Positions 27,797-36,947 of a DNA stretch of 64,000 nucleotides are shown piece by piece (position 1 is the first letter of the stretch; each line of letters opens with the position of its first letter). Source of the stretch: Denitromonas sp. GTDB lineage: Bacteria; Pseudomonadota; Gammaproteobacteria; Burkholderiales; Rhodocyclaceae. The position numbers and the translations under genes are program-made. The stretch lies in NCBI RefSeq assembly GCF_034676725.1, contig NZ_JAUCBR010000004.1:1627501-1691500 (forward strand), in the 5' to 3' direction. Under the pieces are notes generated by a model. It saw only the letters and a list, made by a program, of their open reading frames with translations, was not told the origin of the DNA and ran no database searches.

Positions 27797-29056
27797 ATGG
27801 CGAAGGAGGGTAAGACGGCGGTGATGCCGAGGTTGCGGTTTCCGGACTTCCAAGACGCTCCGGGTTGGGAAACTGCGCCGCTTGAAGAAATTGCCGAGCG
27901 TATTACGACGAAGAATGCAGACGGCAAAGTAACGCGCGTCCTTACCAACTCAGCCGAGTACGGAATCCTGGATCAGCACGATTACTTCGATCGTGAGATT
28001 GCGACCGCCGGCAAAGTCGACAGCTACTACATTGTCGATGCCGGTGACTACGTTTACAACCCACGGACTTCGGCGATTGCGCCAGTTGGTCCGATATCGC
28101 GGAACAACATTGGCAAAGGCGTGATGTCGCCGCTCTACACCGTCTTTCGATTTGCGGCTGAGAAGACGGATTTCTACGAGCACTTCTTCAGATCGGCTGG
28201 GTGGCACGCCTACGTCAGAAACGCTGCAAGCACAGGAGCCAGACATGACCGCATGAGCATCACAACAAGTGCTTTCATGCAGATGCCTGTGCCAATTCCA
28301 GACGAATCCGAGCAACAAAAGATCGCCGACTGCCTGGGCTCGCTGGACGGGCTGATTGCCGCTCAGGGCCGGAAAGTCGAGGCCTTGAAGACCTACAAGC
28401 GCGGCCTGATGCAGCAGCTCTTCCCCCGCGAAGGCGAAACCCGCCCCCGCCTCCGCTTCCCCGAGTTCCGCGATGCGCCGGAGTGGGAAGAAACTGATTT
28501 GGCATTGCTTGGCGAGCTGGTCTCTGGACTCACTTATAGCCCAGACGACGTGCGCGAGAGTGGTCTGCTCGTTCTACGCTCTTCCAATGTTCAGAACGCG
28601 GAGATCGTGCTCGAAGACAACGTCTACGTCACTCCGAATATCAAGGGCGCGAACCTTGTAGAACCGAACGATATTTTGATATGCGTTCGAAATGGCTCGA
28701 AGGCTCTTATTGGGAAGAGCGCTTTAATTCCAGAGGGAATGCCGCTCTGCACACATGGAGCGTTCATGACCGTGTTTCGTGCACGAGCGCCGCAGTTTGT
28801 GTTTCAGCTCATGCAATCGGCGTCATTTCACAAGCAGGTTGCTGCAGATCTTGGGGCAACAATCAATTCTATAAATGGCGGCCAACTCCTGAAGTATCGC
28901 TTTGTCGTTCCTGAACCACCCGAGCAGCAGCGAATTGCTGAGTTTCTTTCCTCTCTAGACGCTCAGATCGGCTCAGAGGCGGGGAAGCTCGCCGCACTGA
29001 AGATCCACAAGAGCGGCCTCATGCAGCAGCTCTTCCCGTCGCTGGAGGATGTATAA
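27797..29056 (+). CDS. hsdS: Type I restriction-modification specificity subunit S
   Basis: 419 residues with the classical two-fold layout: two target-recognition domains, each followed by a conserved coiled-coil spacer. The halves start alike (PRLRFPDFQDAPGWE; PRLRFPEFRDAPEWE) and end alike (SLDGLIAAQGRKVEALKTYKRGLMQQLFP; SLDAQIGSEAGKLAALKIHKSGLMQQLFP), whereas the recognition domains between them differ. Each domain reads half of a bipartite DNA site. The repeated segments are natural points for recombination that swaps specificities. GC content dips inside the recognition domains, as usual for exchangeable modules. Confidence 0.93.
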   Translation: MAKEGKTAVMPRLRFPDFQDAPGWETAPLEEIAERITTKNADGKVTRVLTNSAEYGILDQHDYFDREIATAGKVDSYYIVDAGDYVYNPRTSAIAPVGPISRNNIGKGVMSPLYTVFRFAAEKTDFYEHFFRSAGWHAYVRNAASTGARHDRMSITTSAFMQMPVPIPDESEQQKIADCLGSLDGLIAAQGRKVEALKTYKRGLMQQLFPREGETRPRLRFPEFRDAPEWEETDLALLGELVSGLTYSPDDVRESGLLVLRSSNVQNAEIVLEDNVYVTPNIKGANLVEPNDILICVRNGSKALIGKSALIPEGMPLCTHGAFMTVFRARAPQFVFQLMQSASFHKQVAADLGATINSINGGQLLKYRFVVPEPPEQQRIAEFLSSLDAQIGSEAGKLAALKIHKSGLMQQLFPSLEDV

Positions 29057-29059
29057 CGC

Positions 29060-30226
29060 ATGCAACCCACGAGTTTCCCCGGCCTGCCCGAACTCGCCCA
29101 GCAGCTTCGCACTGAACTGGAGACCAAGAAATTCGTCCTGCTCTACGCCTATAACGGCACCGGCAAGACGCGGCTGTCGGTGGCGTTCAAGGACCTGGGC
29201 AAGCAGATGATTCAGCGTGCGAGTACCGTAGCCGATTCGGTCGATGCTCCGCTGACCATCACCGAAACGGCGGGCGACACCCTCTATTTCAACGCCTTCA
29301 CCGAAGACCTGTTCCATTGGGATAACGACCTGCAGAACGACCGGGCGCGGGTGTTGAAGCTCAATCGGGAATCGCGCTTCTTCGCCGGCCTGGATGAGCT
29401 GGAGATGGACAACCGCATCCGCCCGTTGCTGAACCGTTACGCCGACTTCGATTTCCGCATCGACACCGCCGAGTGGGAGGTGAGCTTTTCGCGCGAAGTG
29501 GAGATCGATGGCGCGCGGAGGGTGGAGGAAGACATCAAGGTCTCGCGCGGGGAAGAGAACATCTTCATCTGGTGCTTCTTTCTCGCCATCGTGCAACTGG
29601 CGATGGACCCGGAGATCGAGGCCTATCGCTGGGTGAAATACGTCTACATCGACGATCCGATTTCATCACTGGATGAAAACAACGCGATTGCGGTGGCGCA
29701 TCACCTGGCGCAATTGCTGATGACGTCGAACAAGTGGCCACGGGTCGTGGTCTCGACGCACCACACGCTGTTCTTCAACGTGCTGTGCAATGAGATCAAG
29801 GGCAAGGCCCACCGCTACTTTCTGAAAGGTGGCGCGGCACCGGGCAGTTATGCACTGGTGGACACCTCGGCCAAACCGTTTCTCCACCATCTGGCGAGCC
29901 TCGTCGAGTTGCACGAAGCGCAGCTCTCCGGCGCGCTCTACACCCATCACTTCAACGTGATGCGACGGGTCATGGAGCAGACGGCGAACTTCCTCGGGAT
30001 GGACGACTGGAAGGCGTGCATCGCGGCGACGCAAGCTGCGGATCAGGCATTGCAGAAGCGCTTCATCGATTTGATGAGCCATGGCGATTATTCGCTCTAC
30101 GAGCCGCGGGAGATGATGGAAGAGAACAAGGGGCACTTCCGCACGGTCTTTCGGCAGTTCATTGCCGCTCATCCCTTCAATCCCGCGTTGTTCCCCAACA
30201 CCGCCGACGCGGAGGCCAACGCGTGA
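29060..30226 (+). CDS. prrC: PrrC-type tRNA anticodon nuclease
   Basis: 388 residues, close to E. coli PrrC (about 396). The N domain is an ABC-like ATPase: Walker A YAYNGTGKTRLS (residues 30-41), the PrrC-specific FNAFTEDLFHWDNDLQ (78-92), signature SRGEEN (162-167), Walker B YVYIDDPISSLDENN (194-208) and H-switch His234 in VSTHH. The C domain keeps the catalytic triad of PrrC: Arg302 and Glu306 in MRRVMEQTANFLG, and His341 in DLMSHGDYS (E. coli Arg320, Glu324, His356). PrrC cuts the anticodon loop of tRNA-Lys when a phage disables the linked restriction enzyme, blocking translation. Here it lies 3 bp after hsdS, inside the hsd operon, as expected for a silenced toxin. Every key residue is present, so it looks functional. 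The activating signal and tRNA specificity are not known. Confidence 0.9.
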   Translation: MQPTSFPGLPELAQQLRTELETKKFVLLYAYNGTGKTRLSVAFKDLGKQMIQRASTVADSVDAPLTITETAGDTLYFNAFTEDLFHWDNDLQNDRARVLKLNRESRFFAGLDELEMDNRIRPLLNRYADFDFRIDTAEWEVSFSREVEIDGARRVEEDIKVSRGEENIFIWCFFLAIVQLAMDPEIEAYRWVKYVYIDDPISSLDENNAIAVAHHLAQLLMTSNKWPRVVVSTHHTLFFNVLCNEIKGKAHRYFLKGGAAPGSYALVDTSAKPFLHHLASLVELHEAQLSGALYTHHFNVMRRVMEQTANFLGMDDWKACIAATQAADQALQKRFIDLMSHGDYSLYEPREMMEENKGHFRTVFRQFIAAHPFNPALFPNTADAEANA

Positions 30227-31240
30227 GCGAGCTGATCCTCTACACCACCGACGATGGGCGCAGCCAGATCAAGTTGCGAGCCGAAGACCAGACCGTCTGG
30301 CTAACGCAGCTGGAGATGGCCGAGCTGTTCGACGCCACCAAGCAGAACATCTCGCTGCATCTTCGGAACATCTTTGAGGACGGGGAGTTGAGCGAGGTTT
30401 CAGTTGTCAAGGAATCCTTGACAACTGCCGCCGATGGCAAGCGCTACAGGACCAAACTCTACAAGCTCGACGCCATCCTGGCGGTGGGCTTCCGGGTGCG
30501 TTCGCCGCGTGGGGTGCAGTTCCGCCGCTGGGCCAGTACGGTGCTCAAGGAATACCTGCTCAAGGGCTTCGTCATGGACGACGAACGCCTGAAGAACCCG
30601 GACGGCCGCCCGGATTACTTCGACGAAATGCTGGCGCGGATCCGGGACATCCGTGCCTCGGAGAAGCGGTTCTATCAGAAGGTGCGCGACCTGTTCGCCT
30701 TGAGCGTCGATTACGACAAGACTGACCAGACCACGCAGACTTTTTTTCGCCACGGTGCAGAACCTGTTGCTTTACGCCGTGACCGAGCAGACGGCCGCGG
30801 AGCTGATCATGGCCCGCGCCAACCCGGATGACCGCCACTTCGGGCTCCTGCATTGGCAGGGTGCCAAGGTGCGCAAGCAGGACATCCTGATCGCCAAAAA
30901 CTACCTCACCGAAGACGAGATCGACACCCTGAACCGCCTGGTGGTGATCTTCCTGGAAACCGCCGAGCTGCGCACCAAGCGCCGCGAGGAAATCCGCATG
31001 AGCTTCTGGCGCCAGAACGTGGACCAGATCATCGGCAGCAACGGCTTCCCGGTGCTCACCCATGCGGGCAAGATCAGCCACGCGCAGATGGAGCGCAGCA
31101 CGAGCGCGCGCTACCTCGATTTTGACCAGCGCCGAAAACAGGAAGAGGCGCGTCAGGCCGACGCGCAGGACGACGCCGAACTGAAGGCCCTGGAAGACAC
31201 CCTCAAGCACCGCCCCACGAAGCCCCATTCGCATGACTGA
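30223..31240 (+). pseudogene. rhuM: RhuM family protein, frameshifted at a T7 run
   Basis: The first frame (GTG at 30223, GGAGG upstream, overlapping the prrC stop) encodes the RhuM start: LYTTDDGRSQIKLRAEDQTVWLTQLEMAELFDATKQNISLHL, with a helix-turn-helix, and RGVQFRRWASTVLKEYLLKGF. It runs off-frame at TTQTFF. The second frame resumes the family (VQNLLLYAVTEQTAAELI ... REEIRMSFWRQNVDQI) and ends at 31240. The break is at seven T (30741-30747); six T would give one protein of about 338 residues. RhuM genes are common passengers in type I loci, with unproven role. The 3' end overlaps the hsdM start by 8 bp. The tract could be a mutation, a sequencing error, or a slippage switch. Confidence 0.85.
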
Positions 31241-32858
31241 AAACGACCAAAAGCAACTCGGCAAAACACTCTGGAACATCGCGGACCAATTGCGCGGGTC
31301 GATGAACGCGGACGACTTCCGCGACTACATGCTGTCCTTCCTGTTCCTGCGTTACCTCTCGGACAACTACGAGCAGGCGGCGAAGCGGGAGCTGGGGGCG
31401 GACTACCCAAAGAGCGAGCCCGCTGCGGCGCACGACGAAACCAAGCCACCCCTTGCGCGCTGGTACGAGCAGAATCCTGACGACATTGAAGAGTTCGAGA
31501 AGCAGATGCGCCGCAAGGTGCACTACGTCATCGAGCCGGACTACCTGTGGGGCAGCATCGTCCATCTGGCCAGGAACCAGAGCGGCAGGCTGCTCGACAC
31601 ATTGCAAACAGGATTCAAGTACATCGAGGAACGGTCTTTCCAGAGCAATTTCCAGGGGCTGTTTTCGGAAATCAATCTCGCCTCCGACAAGCTGGGGCGC
31701 AAATACGAGGATCGGAACGCCAAGCTGTGCTCGATCATCTCGGAGCTGGCGCGCGGCATGGCGCTGTTCTCGACCGACACCGATACGCTGGGCGATGCCT
31801 ACGAGTACCTGATCGGGCAGTTCGCGGCGGGTTCGGGCAAGAAGGCGGGCGAGTTCTACACGCCGCAACGGATTTCCGACATCCTGTCCGCCATCGTCAC
31901 GCTCGACAGTCAGGCGCCGGAGGAAGGACCACGCAAGAAGCTGGAAAGCGTGTTCGACTTCGCCTGCGGCTCGGGCTCCTTGCTGCTGAATATCCGGCAT
32001 CGCATGAAGGAGGCGGGCGGCAGCATCGGCAAGATCTACGGCCAGGAATACAACGTCACCACCTACAACCTGGCGCGCATGAACATGCTGCTGCATGGGG
32101 TGAAAGACACCGAGTTCGAGATCTACCACGGCGACACGCTCGCCAACAGCTGGGACTTCCTGCGCGAGACCAATCCGGCGAAGAAGCCGCAGTTTGACGC
32201 GGTGGTGGCCAATCCGCCGTTCAGCTATCGCTGGAACCTTGGCGATACCATGAGCGAAGACATGCGCTTCAAGAACCACGGCGTGGCACCCAAGAGCGCG
32301 GCGGACTTCGCCTTCCTGCTGCACGGGCTGCACTACCTGAAGGAGGACGGCGTGATGGCCATCATCCTGCCGCATGGCGTGCTGTTCCGCGGTGGCGCGG
32401 AAGACCGCATCCGCCGCAAGCTGCTGGAGGATGGCCACATCGATACCGTGATCGGGCTGCCGGCGAACCTGTTTTACTCGACGGGCATCCCGGTCTGCAT
32501 CCTCGTGCTGAAAAAGTGCAAGAAGCCGAACGACGTGCTCTTCATCAATGCGGCGGAGCACTTCGAAAAAGGCAAACGCCAGAACCAGCTCACGGAAACA
32601 CACATCGGCAAGATCATCGACACCTACCAATTCCGCAAAGAAGAAGCCCGCTACGCGCGGCGCGTGAGCATGGAGGAAATCGAGAAAAACGATTTCAACC
32701 TGAACATCTCGCGGTATGTGAGCACGGCGGTCGCGGAGGAGGAGATTGACTTGGCGGACGTCCACCGGCAACTGGTGGATATCGAGAAAGACATCGTTAA
32801 GGCAAAAGACAAGCACAACGCGTTCTTGCGGGAACTTGGCCTGCCGCCATTGCCTTGA
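31233..32858 (+). CDS. hsdM: Type I restriction-modification methyltransferase subunit M
   Basis: 541 residues. The N-terminal helical domain (LGKTLWNIADQLRGSMNADDFRDYMLSFLFLRYLSDNYE) resembles that of the type IC enzymes (EcoR124/EcoprrI group). Adenine methyltransferase motifs follow: FDFACGSGSL (about residues 242-251) for S-adenosylmethionine and NPPF (about 327) for catalysis. It methylates adenines in the host site, and with HsdS makes the protective methylase. The start overlaps the rhuM end by 8 bp, so its translation may depend on ribosomes finishing rhuM. Being last, behind prrC and rhuM, is unusual; prr loci elsewhere place hsdM first. Confidence 0.95.
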   Translation: MTENDQKQLGKTLWNIADQLRGSMNADDFRDYMLSFLFLRYLSDNYEQAAKRELGADYPKSEPAAAHDETKPPLARWYEQNPDDIEEFEKQMRRKVHYVIEPDYLWGSIVHLARNQSGRLLDTLQTGFKYIEERSFQSNFQGLFSEINLASDKLGRKYEDRNAKLCSIISELARGMALFSTDTDTLGDAYEYLIGQFAAGSGKKAGEFYTPQRISDILSAIVTLDSQAPEEGPRKKLESVFDFACGSGSLLLNIRHRMKEAGGSIGKIYGQEYNVTTYNLARMNMLLHGVKDTEFEIYHGDTLANSWDFLRETNPAKKPQFDAVVANPPFSYRWNLGDTMSEDMRFKNHGVAPKSAADFAFLLHGLHYLKEDGVMAIILPHGVLFRGGAEDRIRRKLLEDGHIDTVIGLPANLFYSTGIPVCILVLKKCKKPNDVLFINAAEHFEKGKRQNQLTETHIGKIIDTYQFRKEEARYARRVSMEEIEKNDFNLNISRYVSTAVAEEEIDLADVHRQLVDIEKDIVKAKDKHNAFLRELGLPPLP

Positions 32859-32877
32859 CCCATTCGGGACCGACCCC

Positions 32878-33828
32878 ATGAGCGACATCAAACTCTTCCG
32901 GTACGCCAACGAGGGCGCGACCGAACTGGCTGGCAAGTCCGTCGCCATCGAGAAGACGCTGCAAAAGCTGATCGAATCCCAGATGGACACGTTTCTGGGT
33001 GTGCGTTTTCTTGCGACCGAGTACAGCACCGGCAACAAGCATCGCGGCCGTATCGATTCATTGGGGCTGGATGAAAACGGCTGTCCGGTGATCGTCGAAT
33101 ACAAGCGCCACAGCAACGAGAATGTGATCAACCAGGGCTTGTTCTACCTGGATTGGTTGCTCGACCACAAAGCGGATTTTCGCCTGTTGGTGATGGACAC
33201 TCTGGGCAAGGACGAGGCCGGCAAGATCGAATGGGGCGGCACGCGTCTGCTATGCATTGCCGCCGATTTCACGCGCTACGACGAGCACGCGGTGGCACAG
33301 ATCAACCGCAACATCGAGCTGATCCGCTACAAGCTGTTCGGCGACGATCTGCTGCTGCTTGAACTTGTCAATGGCGCAAGCGCGGCGAGCACTCAATCCA
33401 CTGGAGAGGTGGAGGATGTGCCAGTCAGCGAGAAACCCGCCAAAACCCCTGCGGCCTCCACGTTGGCGATGAAGACGCATGCGGATCAGGTTGCGACGGC
33501 GTCACCCGAGTTGTTGGCGCTCTATGAGCAGACTCGCAGCTTCATCCTCGCGCAGGGTGACGACATCATCGAAAAGCCGCTGAAGCTCTATGTCGCCTTC
33601 CGCCGCCTGAAGAACTTCGTCTGCATGTCGCTCATTTCGAAGGTTGATCCGCATGTCTTCCTGACCCTCAAGCTCGATCCCGCCACGGTGCAGCTCGAAG
33701 AAGGATTCTCACGCGATGTGAGCAAGATCGGTCATTGGGGAACGGGTGATCTGGAACTCACCTTGCGAGCACCCGGCGATTTCGAGCGGGCCAGGGTTTT
33801 GATCGAGCGGGCTTACACCGAGAACTGA
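32878..33828 (+). CDS. Predicted PD-(D/E)XK nuclease fused to DUF5655-like domain
   Basis: 316 residues. The N-terminal half has a nuclease-like pattern: RGRIDSLGLDENGCPVIVEYKR (Asp about residue 60, Glu-X-Lys about 73-75), followed by NQGLFYLDWLLDHK. The C-terminal half (LYEQTRSFILAQGDDIIEKPLKLYVAFRR ... GHWGTGDLELTL) matches the DUF5655 family. It starts 20 bp after hsdM and is likely co-transcribed. A role in nucleic-acid defence is an inference from fold and location. It may be an accessory to the type I system or an independent defence gene. Confidence 0.7.
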   Translation: MSDIKLFRYANEGATELAGKSVAIEKTLQKLIESQMDTFLGVRFLATEYSTGNKHRGRIDSLGLDENGCPVIVEYKRHSNENVINQGLFYLDWLLDHKADFRLLVMDTLGKDEAGKIEWGGTRLLCIAADFTRYDEHAVAQINRNIELIRYKLFGDDLLLLELVNGASAASTQSTGEVEDVPVSEKPAKTPAASTLAMKTHADQVATASPELLALYEQTRSFILAQGDDIIEKPLKLYVAFRRLKNFVCMSLISKVDPHVFLTLKLDPATVQLEEGFSRDVSKIGHWGTGDLELTLRAPGDFERARVLIERAYTEN

Positions 33829-33837
33829 GCGCTTCAG

Positions 33838-34800
33838 ATGCTGGGAGAGATTCTTTCAACCCTGAATATCGGGGAAAAACTTGTCCGTTTGCTTAAGTGG
33901 TTGAAGAAAGAACGATATTCCGCTCCGGAATCCATGTCTGCCCGGTTCGTTCGGTTGTTTGAGAGCCACAACGTTCACCGTAACCAAATCCCCCGGTTTT
34001 TTGGCCATGGCCTGACATTGAAGGATGTACAGAGTGATGCGGATCTCCTGCTTAAGCTGGATGAGACGCTGCTGCAGGCCGCTTGTGACCTGTTTGCCGT
34101 CCGCCGCGAATGGCTGGACGGTGCCGACAATCAGATATTTCCCATTCACCGTTTCTACAAACACCCGCAGGCGTTCGTTGAGTTTCTTGGCGCCCTGAAG
34201 GCAGCCAACCCCGACGGAGAACTCTCTGGTGTCGTTCTCGCGCCAGTCAAGCCGGCGCCAGATGTAGAAGCCGTGCTGGTCTTGCTGGAGACCGTTGGAT
34301 GGGTGGGCGACAAGGCGATCTATCGATATCACTTCTGTGATGAATGGTCGCTCCGCTACTGGAAGAGTCGCGCATATCTGACCGCTTGCGTTGCAATCGC
34401 TTGGCGACAGGGTGTCTTTATTCACGGGGTCTACGCAGATGGGGAGCGTTTGCAAAAACTCACCGAGGGGCTCGCCCTGCCAAGTTGGTCTGCGGACGGG
34501 ATATGGTCTTTTGGCATCAAACGGTGGGATCCCGAGGACATGGCTTTACGGCCCGACGCCTTCTTGGATGGCCTTGATGCAGAACGGGACAATTTCGGCC
34601 TCCAAGCGGGTTTGAGACTATGGCTGTCGTTGTGTGACGACGGTTTTATGAACACCGGGCTGGGTACGCACAACATCGATGAGACTCGACAATCGTTCTA
34701 CCAAGCCCTTGATCAGATCGATCATTGCTTCGAACCTCGCTTGCCAAGTGGAAATCCTGTGCCTCGGTCGGACCTTAAGCTGAACGGCAGGAAGGGATAG
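33838..34800 (+). CDS. Uncharacterised protein of the defence island
   Basis: 320 residues, 10 bp after the DUF5655-like gene and apparently in the same operon. The first 100 residues (ESHNVHRNQIPRFFGHGLTLKDVQ ... ACDLFAVRREWLDGA) look like a degenerate Xre-type helix-turn-helix. The rest is alpha/beta without motifs I recognise. There is no signal peptide or membrane segment. GC content is lower than the chromosomal average, in line with acquisition together with the island. I cannot assign a function. Confidence 0.6.
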   Translation: MLGEILSTLNIGEKLVRLLKWLKKERYSAPESMSARFVRLFESHNVHRNQIPRFFGHGLTLKDVQSDADLLLKLDETLLQAACDLFAVRREWLDGADNQIFPIHRFYKHPQAFVEFLGALKAANPDGELSGVVLAPVKPAPDVEAVLVLLETVGWVGDKAIYRYHFCDEWSLRYWKSRAYLTACVAIAWRQGVFIHGVYADGERLQKLTEGLALPSWSADGIWSFGIKRWDPEDMALRPDAFLDGLDAERDNFGLQAGLRLWLSLCDDGFMNTGLGTHNIDETRQSFYQALDQIDHCFEPRLPSGNPVPRSDLKLNGRKG

Positions 34801-34977
34801 TCTTGCTGACGTGAATTTTTTGTCGAGCCACTGTCAGCTAAGGCCGATGCCCTATCCCTAAGTCGTCAGGCCGTGCGACAGCTCCGCTCAGAAACTTGCC
34901 GCCGAATCATCGGCGCACCGACCGACAGCAACGGGTCGAAAGCGGTCACAGTGCTTGCGCCCTCGGGTTGTGTGAAA

Positions 34978-35213
34978 CCAGAAACGGCCGACAATCCCCC
35001 CGTCACCGTTCGCTGCCGAAGGAGCCCGCCATGTCCCTCCCCGCTGCTTTCCGATCCACCCTCCGCCTGCCCACCATCGCCGCGCCGATGTTCCTGGTCT
35101 CCGGCCCGGAGCTGGTGATCGGGACCTGCGGGCCGGGCGCGCCGGTTTGTGTGACGGTCGGCGCCTTCGTCGGTGGGGCGTTGGCGGCGTTTGGCGTCAG
35201 CTTCGTTTGGTAA
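34978..35213 (+). pseudogene. Truncated copy of the nitronate monooxygenase gene start
   Basis: About 150 bp from 34978 closely match the promoter-proximal part and first codons of the intact gene at 37108. The same leader (CCAGAAACGGCCGACAATCC) is followed by MSLPAAFRSTLRLPTIAAPMFLVSGPELVI. The match fades near 35140, and an unrelated tail (VGAFVGGALAAFGVSFVW) runs to a stop at 35213. Weaker similarity extends about 20 bp further upstream. It is a remnant of a tandem duplication, now separated from the intact gene by a hypothetical gene and an IS. It may still be translated as a 60-residue peptide. Confidence 0.8.
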
Positions 35214-35221
35214 TCTGAGCC

Positions 35222-35695
35222 ATGCATGTCATTCCGGAAGCAAGGCTTTCTATTCAGCCGATCCGAGCGCAGGACGATACGGCACCGCCCCGCAGCCGCC
35301 TGTGTACCGATGGCCAGCCCACGGATACGATCGTGGCGGGTGCGGTGCGGGAGGCGTGCGTGGGTAGCGACGGTTGCTACCTGCTCTTCATGACCGACGA
35401 CATTCCCTTTGAGGACATGCTGCATATCCATCTGCTGGATTCGGAAATGCAGCTGATTGAATCGGCGGCTATCGGGGCGCCCTGCGCGAGCGGCACATTT
35501 CGTTCGCTGCAGCTGGGCGATTCGGGCGCGGTGAGCTTCGAGTTCATGGGCGGCACGACCTGGACGGTGCGGGTCTGGGATCGACCGCGGGGTCACATCC
35601 CGTTTTTCTCCGACCCGCGGGGCGTGTCGCGCGAGCTGCGATTGCGCAGTCGCCTGCAGATCGACGGGGCGCCCGTGCCGGAGCCGGCGCGGTAG
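35222..35695 (+). CDS. Hypothetical protein
   Basis: 157 residues, no recognised family. The predicted content is mostly beta-strand (YLLFMTDDIPFEDMLHIHLLDSEMQLIESAAIG ... AVSFEFMGGTTWTVRVWD). No signal or membrane segment is visible. It lies between the truncated nitronate monooxygenase copy and the IS110 element. Codon use is like the rest of the chromosome. An ATG at 35222 begins the frame without a clear ribosome site. Confidence 0.5.
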   Translation: MHVIPEARLSIQPIRAQDDTAPPRSRLCTDGQPTDTIVAGAVREACVGSDGCYLLFMTDDIPFEDMLHIHLLDSEMQLIESAAIGAPCASGTFRSLQLGDSGAVSFEFMGGTTWTVRVWDRPRGHIPFFSDPRGVSRELRLRSRLQIDGAPVPEPAR

Positions 35696-35700
35696 CGCGC

Positions 35701-35724
35701 GTAGATTCTATGTTGCGTGGCAAT
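35701..35724 (+). repeat. Left copy of 24-bp inverted repeat
   Basis: GTAGATTCTATGTTGCGTGG-CAAT is present here and inverted at 36999-37022 without mismatch. The stop codon of the transposase (complement of 35708-35710) and its last codons lie inside it. Confidence 0.85.
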
Positions 35725-36673
35725 TGCCGCTGAGCGCCTCGACGCTGTATGCCTGGCGTTTTTTATTGATAGCAAAGGCGATGCGCAGCAGCTTTCTGGC
35801 GATGATGCAATGAGCCGCGGTGCTGGGCAAACCGCGAGCGATCAATTGTTCGAATCGTTCGCGCCACAGCGCACATCGACAGGCACTGACGGCTGCCATG
35901 TAGATCAGTCGGCGCTCTTCACCGTTGCCCTGCTTGGACAAGTGTCGCGGTGCGTCCGATACTCCCGACTGGTGCGGCCGCGGATCCATGCCCAAGGCTG
36001 CAACCAGCGCGTCGCTGTTGCGGTACGGATGGCGACTCAAGCGTAGCGCCAATGCCGTGCTGATCAACGGGCCGACGCCGGGAATGGAGCGCAGGCGGGT
36101 GGCCAACGCATGCAGTTTCCCGTCGGCGCGCACCAGTTGGCGCAGCTGCGTGTCAATTTTTCGTAGACACTGATCGAAAGCCGCCAGCAACGGATCGAAC
36201 GGGGCGCGTGTCAGCTCGTCCAGGGACTGACAGCTCATGCGCAGCGCGGCGCGCTGTTTGACCACCTGATGACGGCGATGCAGTAGGGTCTGGACGGATC
36301 GCTCGGTTGCGCTCGACGGCGTATAGAGCGGGTGCTCGTCCGCTTCGTTCTGTACGTATCGAACAATGCCCCGGGCGTCCAGAATGTCGGTCTTGCCGCG
36401 CGAGCGCAGAGACTTCAGATAGACGGCCACGGTGCGCGGGTTGAAGACATAGACCTGGTGGCCAGCTGCATGGGCCAGATCGGCCAATTGCAGGTGATAG
36501 ACCCCAGTCGCTTCCATGCCGATGCGACAGTCGGGCGGCAAGCGCTTGAGCCAACCCCCAATCGCTTCGGGCTGGTTGGCGATCTTGATGATGTGCTGAT
36601 CGGCTCTTGAGGCGATGACCAACTCGTGCTTGCCGACGTCAACGCCGAAGTTCAATTGTGATGAACGGTCCAT
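35708..36673 (-). CDS. IS110-family transposase (DEDD recombinase)
   Basis: 321 residues. The N-terminal RuvC-like DEDD domain is visible (FGVDVGKHELVIAS; GMEATGVYHLQLA; RGKTDILDARGI), and the C-terminal IS116/IS110/IS902 domain holds SIPGVGPLISTALALRLSRHPYRNSDALVAALGM and the serine-bearing end used for recombination. ATG at 36673 follows AGGAGGG. Members use a bridge RNA from the element's non-coding end to pair donor and target DNA. The gene is intact. Confidence 0.93.
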   Translation of the reverse strand: MDRSSQLNFGVDVGKHELVIASRADQHIIKIANQPEAIGGWLKRLPPDCRIGMEATGVYHLQLADLAHAAGHQVYVFNPRTVAVYLKSLRSRGKTDILDARGIVRYVQNEADEHPLYTPSSATERSVQTLLHRRHQVVKQRAALRMSCQSLDELTRAPFDPLLAAFDQCLRKIDTQLRQLVRADGKLHALATRLRSIPGVGPLISTALALRLSRHPYRNSDALVAALGMDPRPHQSGVSDAPRHLSKQGNGEERRLIYMAAVSACRCALWRERFEQLIARGLPSTAAHCIIARKLLRIAFAINKKRQAYSVEALSGNCHAT

Positions 36674-36947
36674 GAGGCGTCCCTCCTGAGCATATCGGTA
36701 CAGCGCGTACAATGCTCTGTAGCCGAGGGGGCGTCTGCCTGGACGTTGGCTTGCTCACTATCGGCGGTCGTTTGGTCTGGCATGCCGGGCCAAACGCCTG
36801 CTGCATTCTTCATCGACGCTGGGCAGACGAAGTGGGGACAGCACTACAGTGGTCTGTCCGTGCGCTCACACGGCAGATAGCCCGGATCGTCCCTCCACCT
36901 CGGCTCCCCCGCACGCTGAGAACAAGGAAGCACCGATAACATACAAG

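Noticed and set aside
30741..30747. Programmed -1 frameshift in rhuM
   Set aside because: The downstream frame needs a +1 shift (or loss of one T), not -1, and no stimulatory site is evident.
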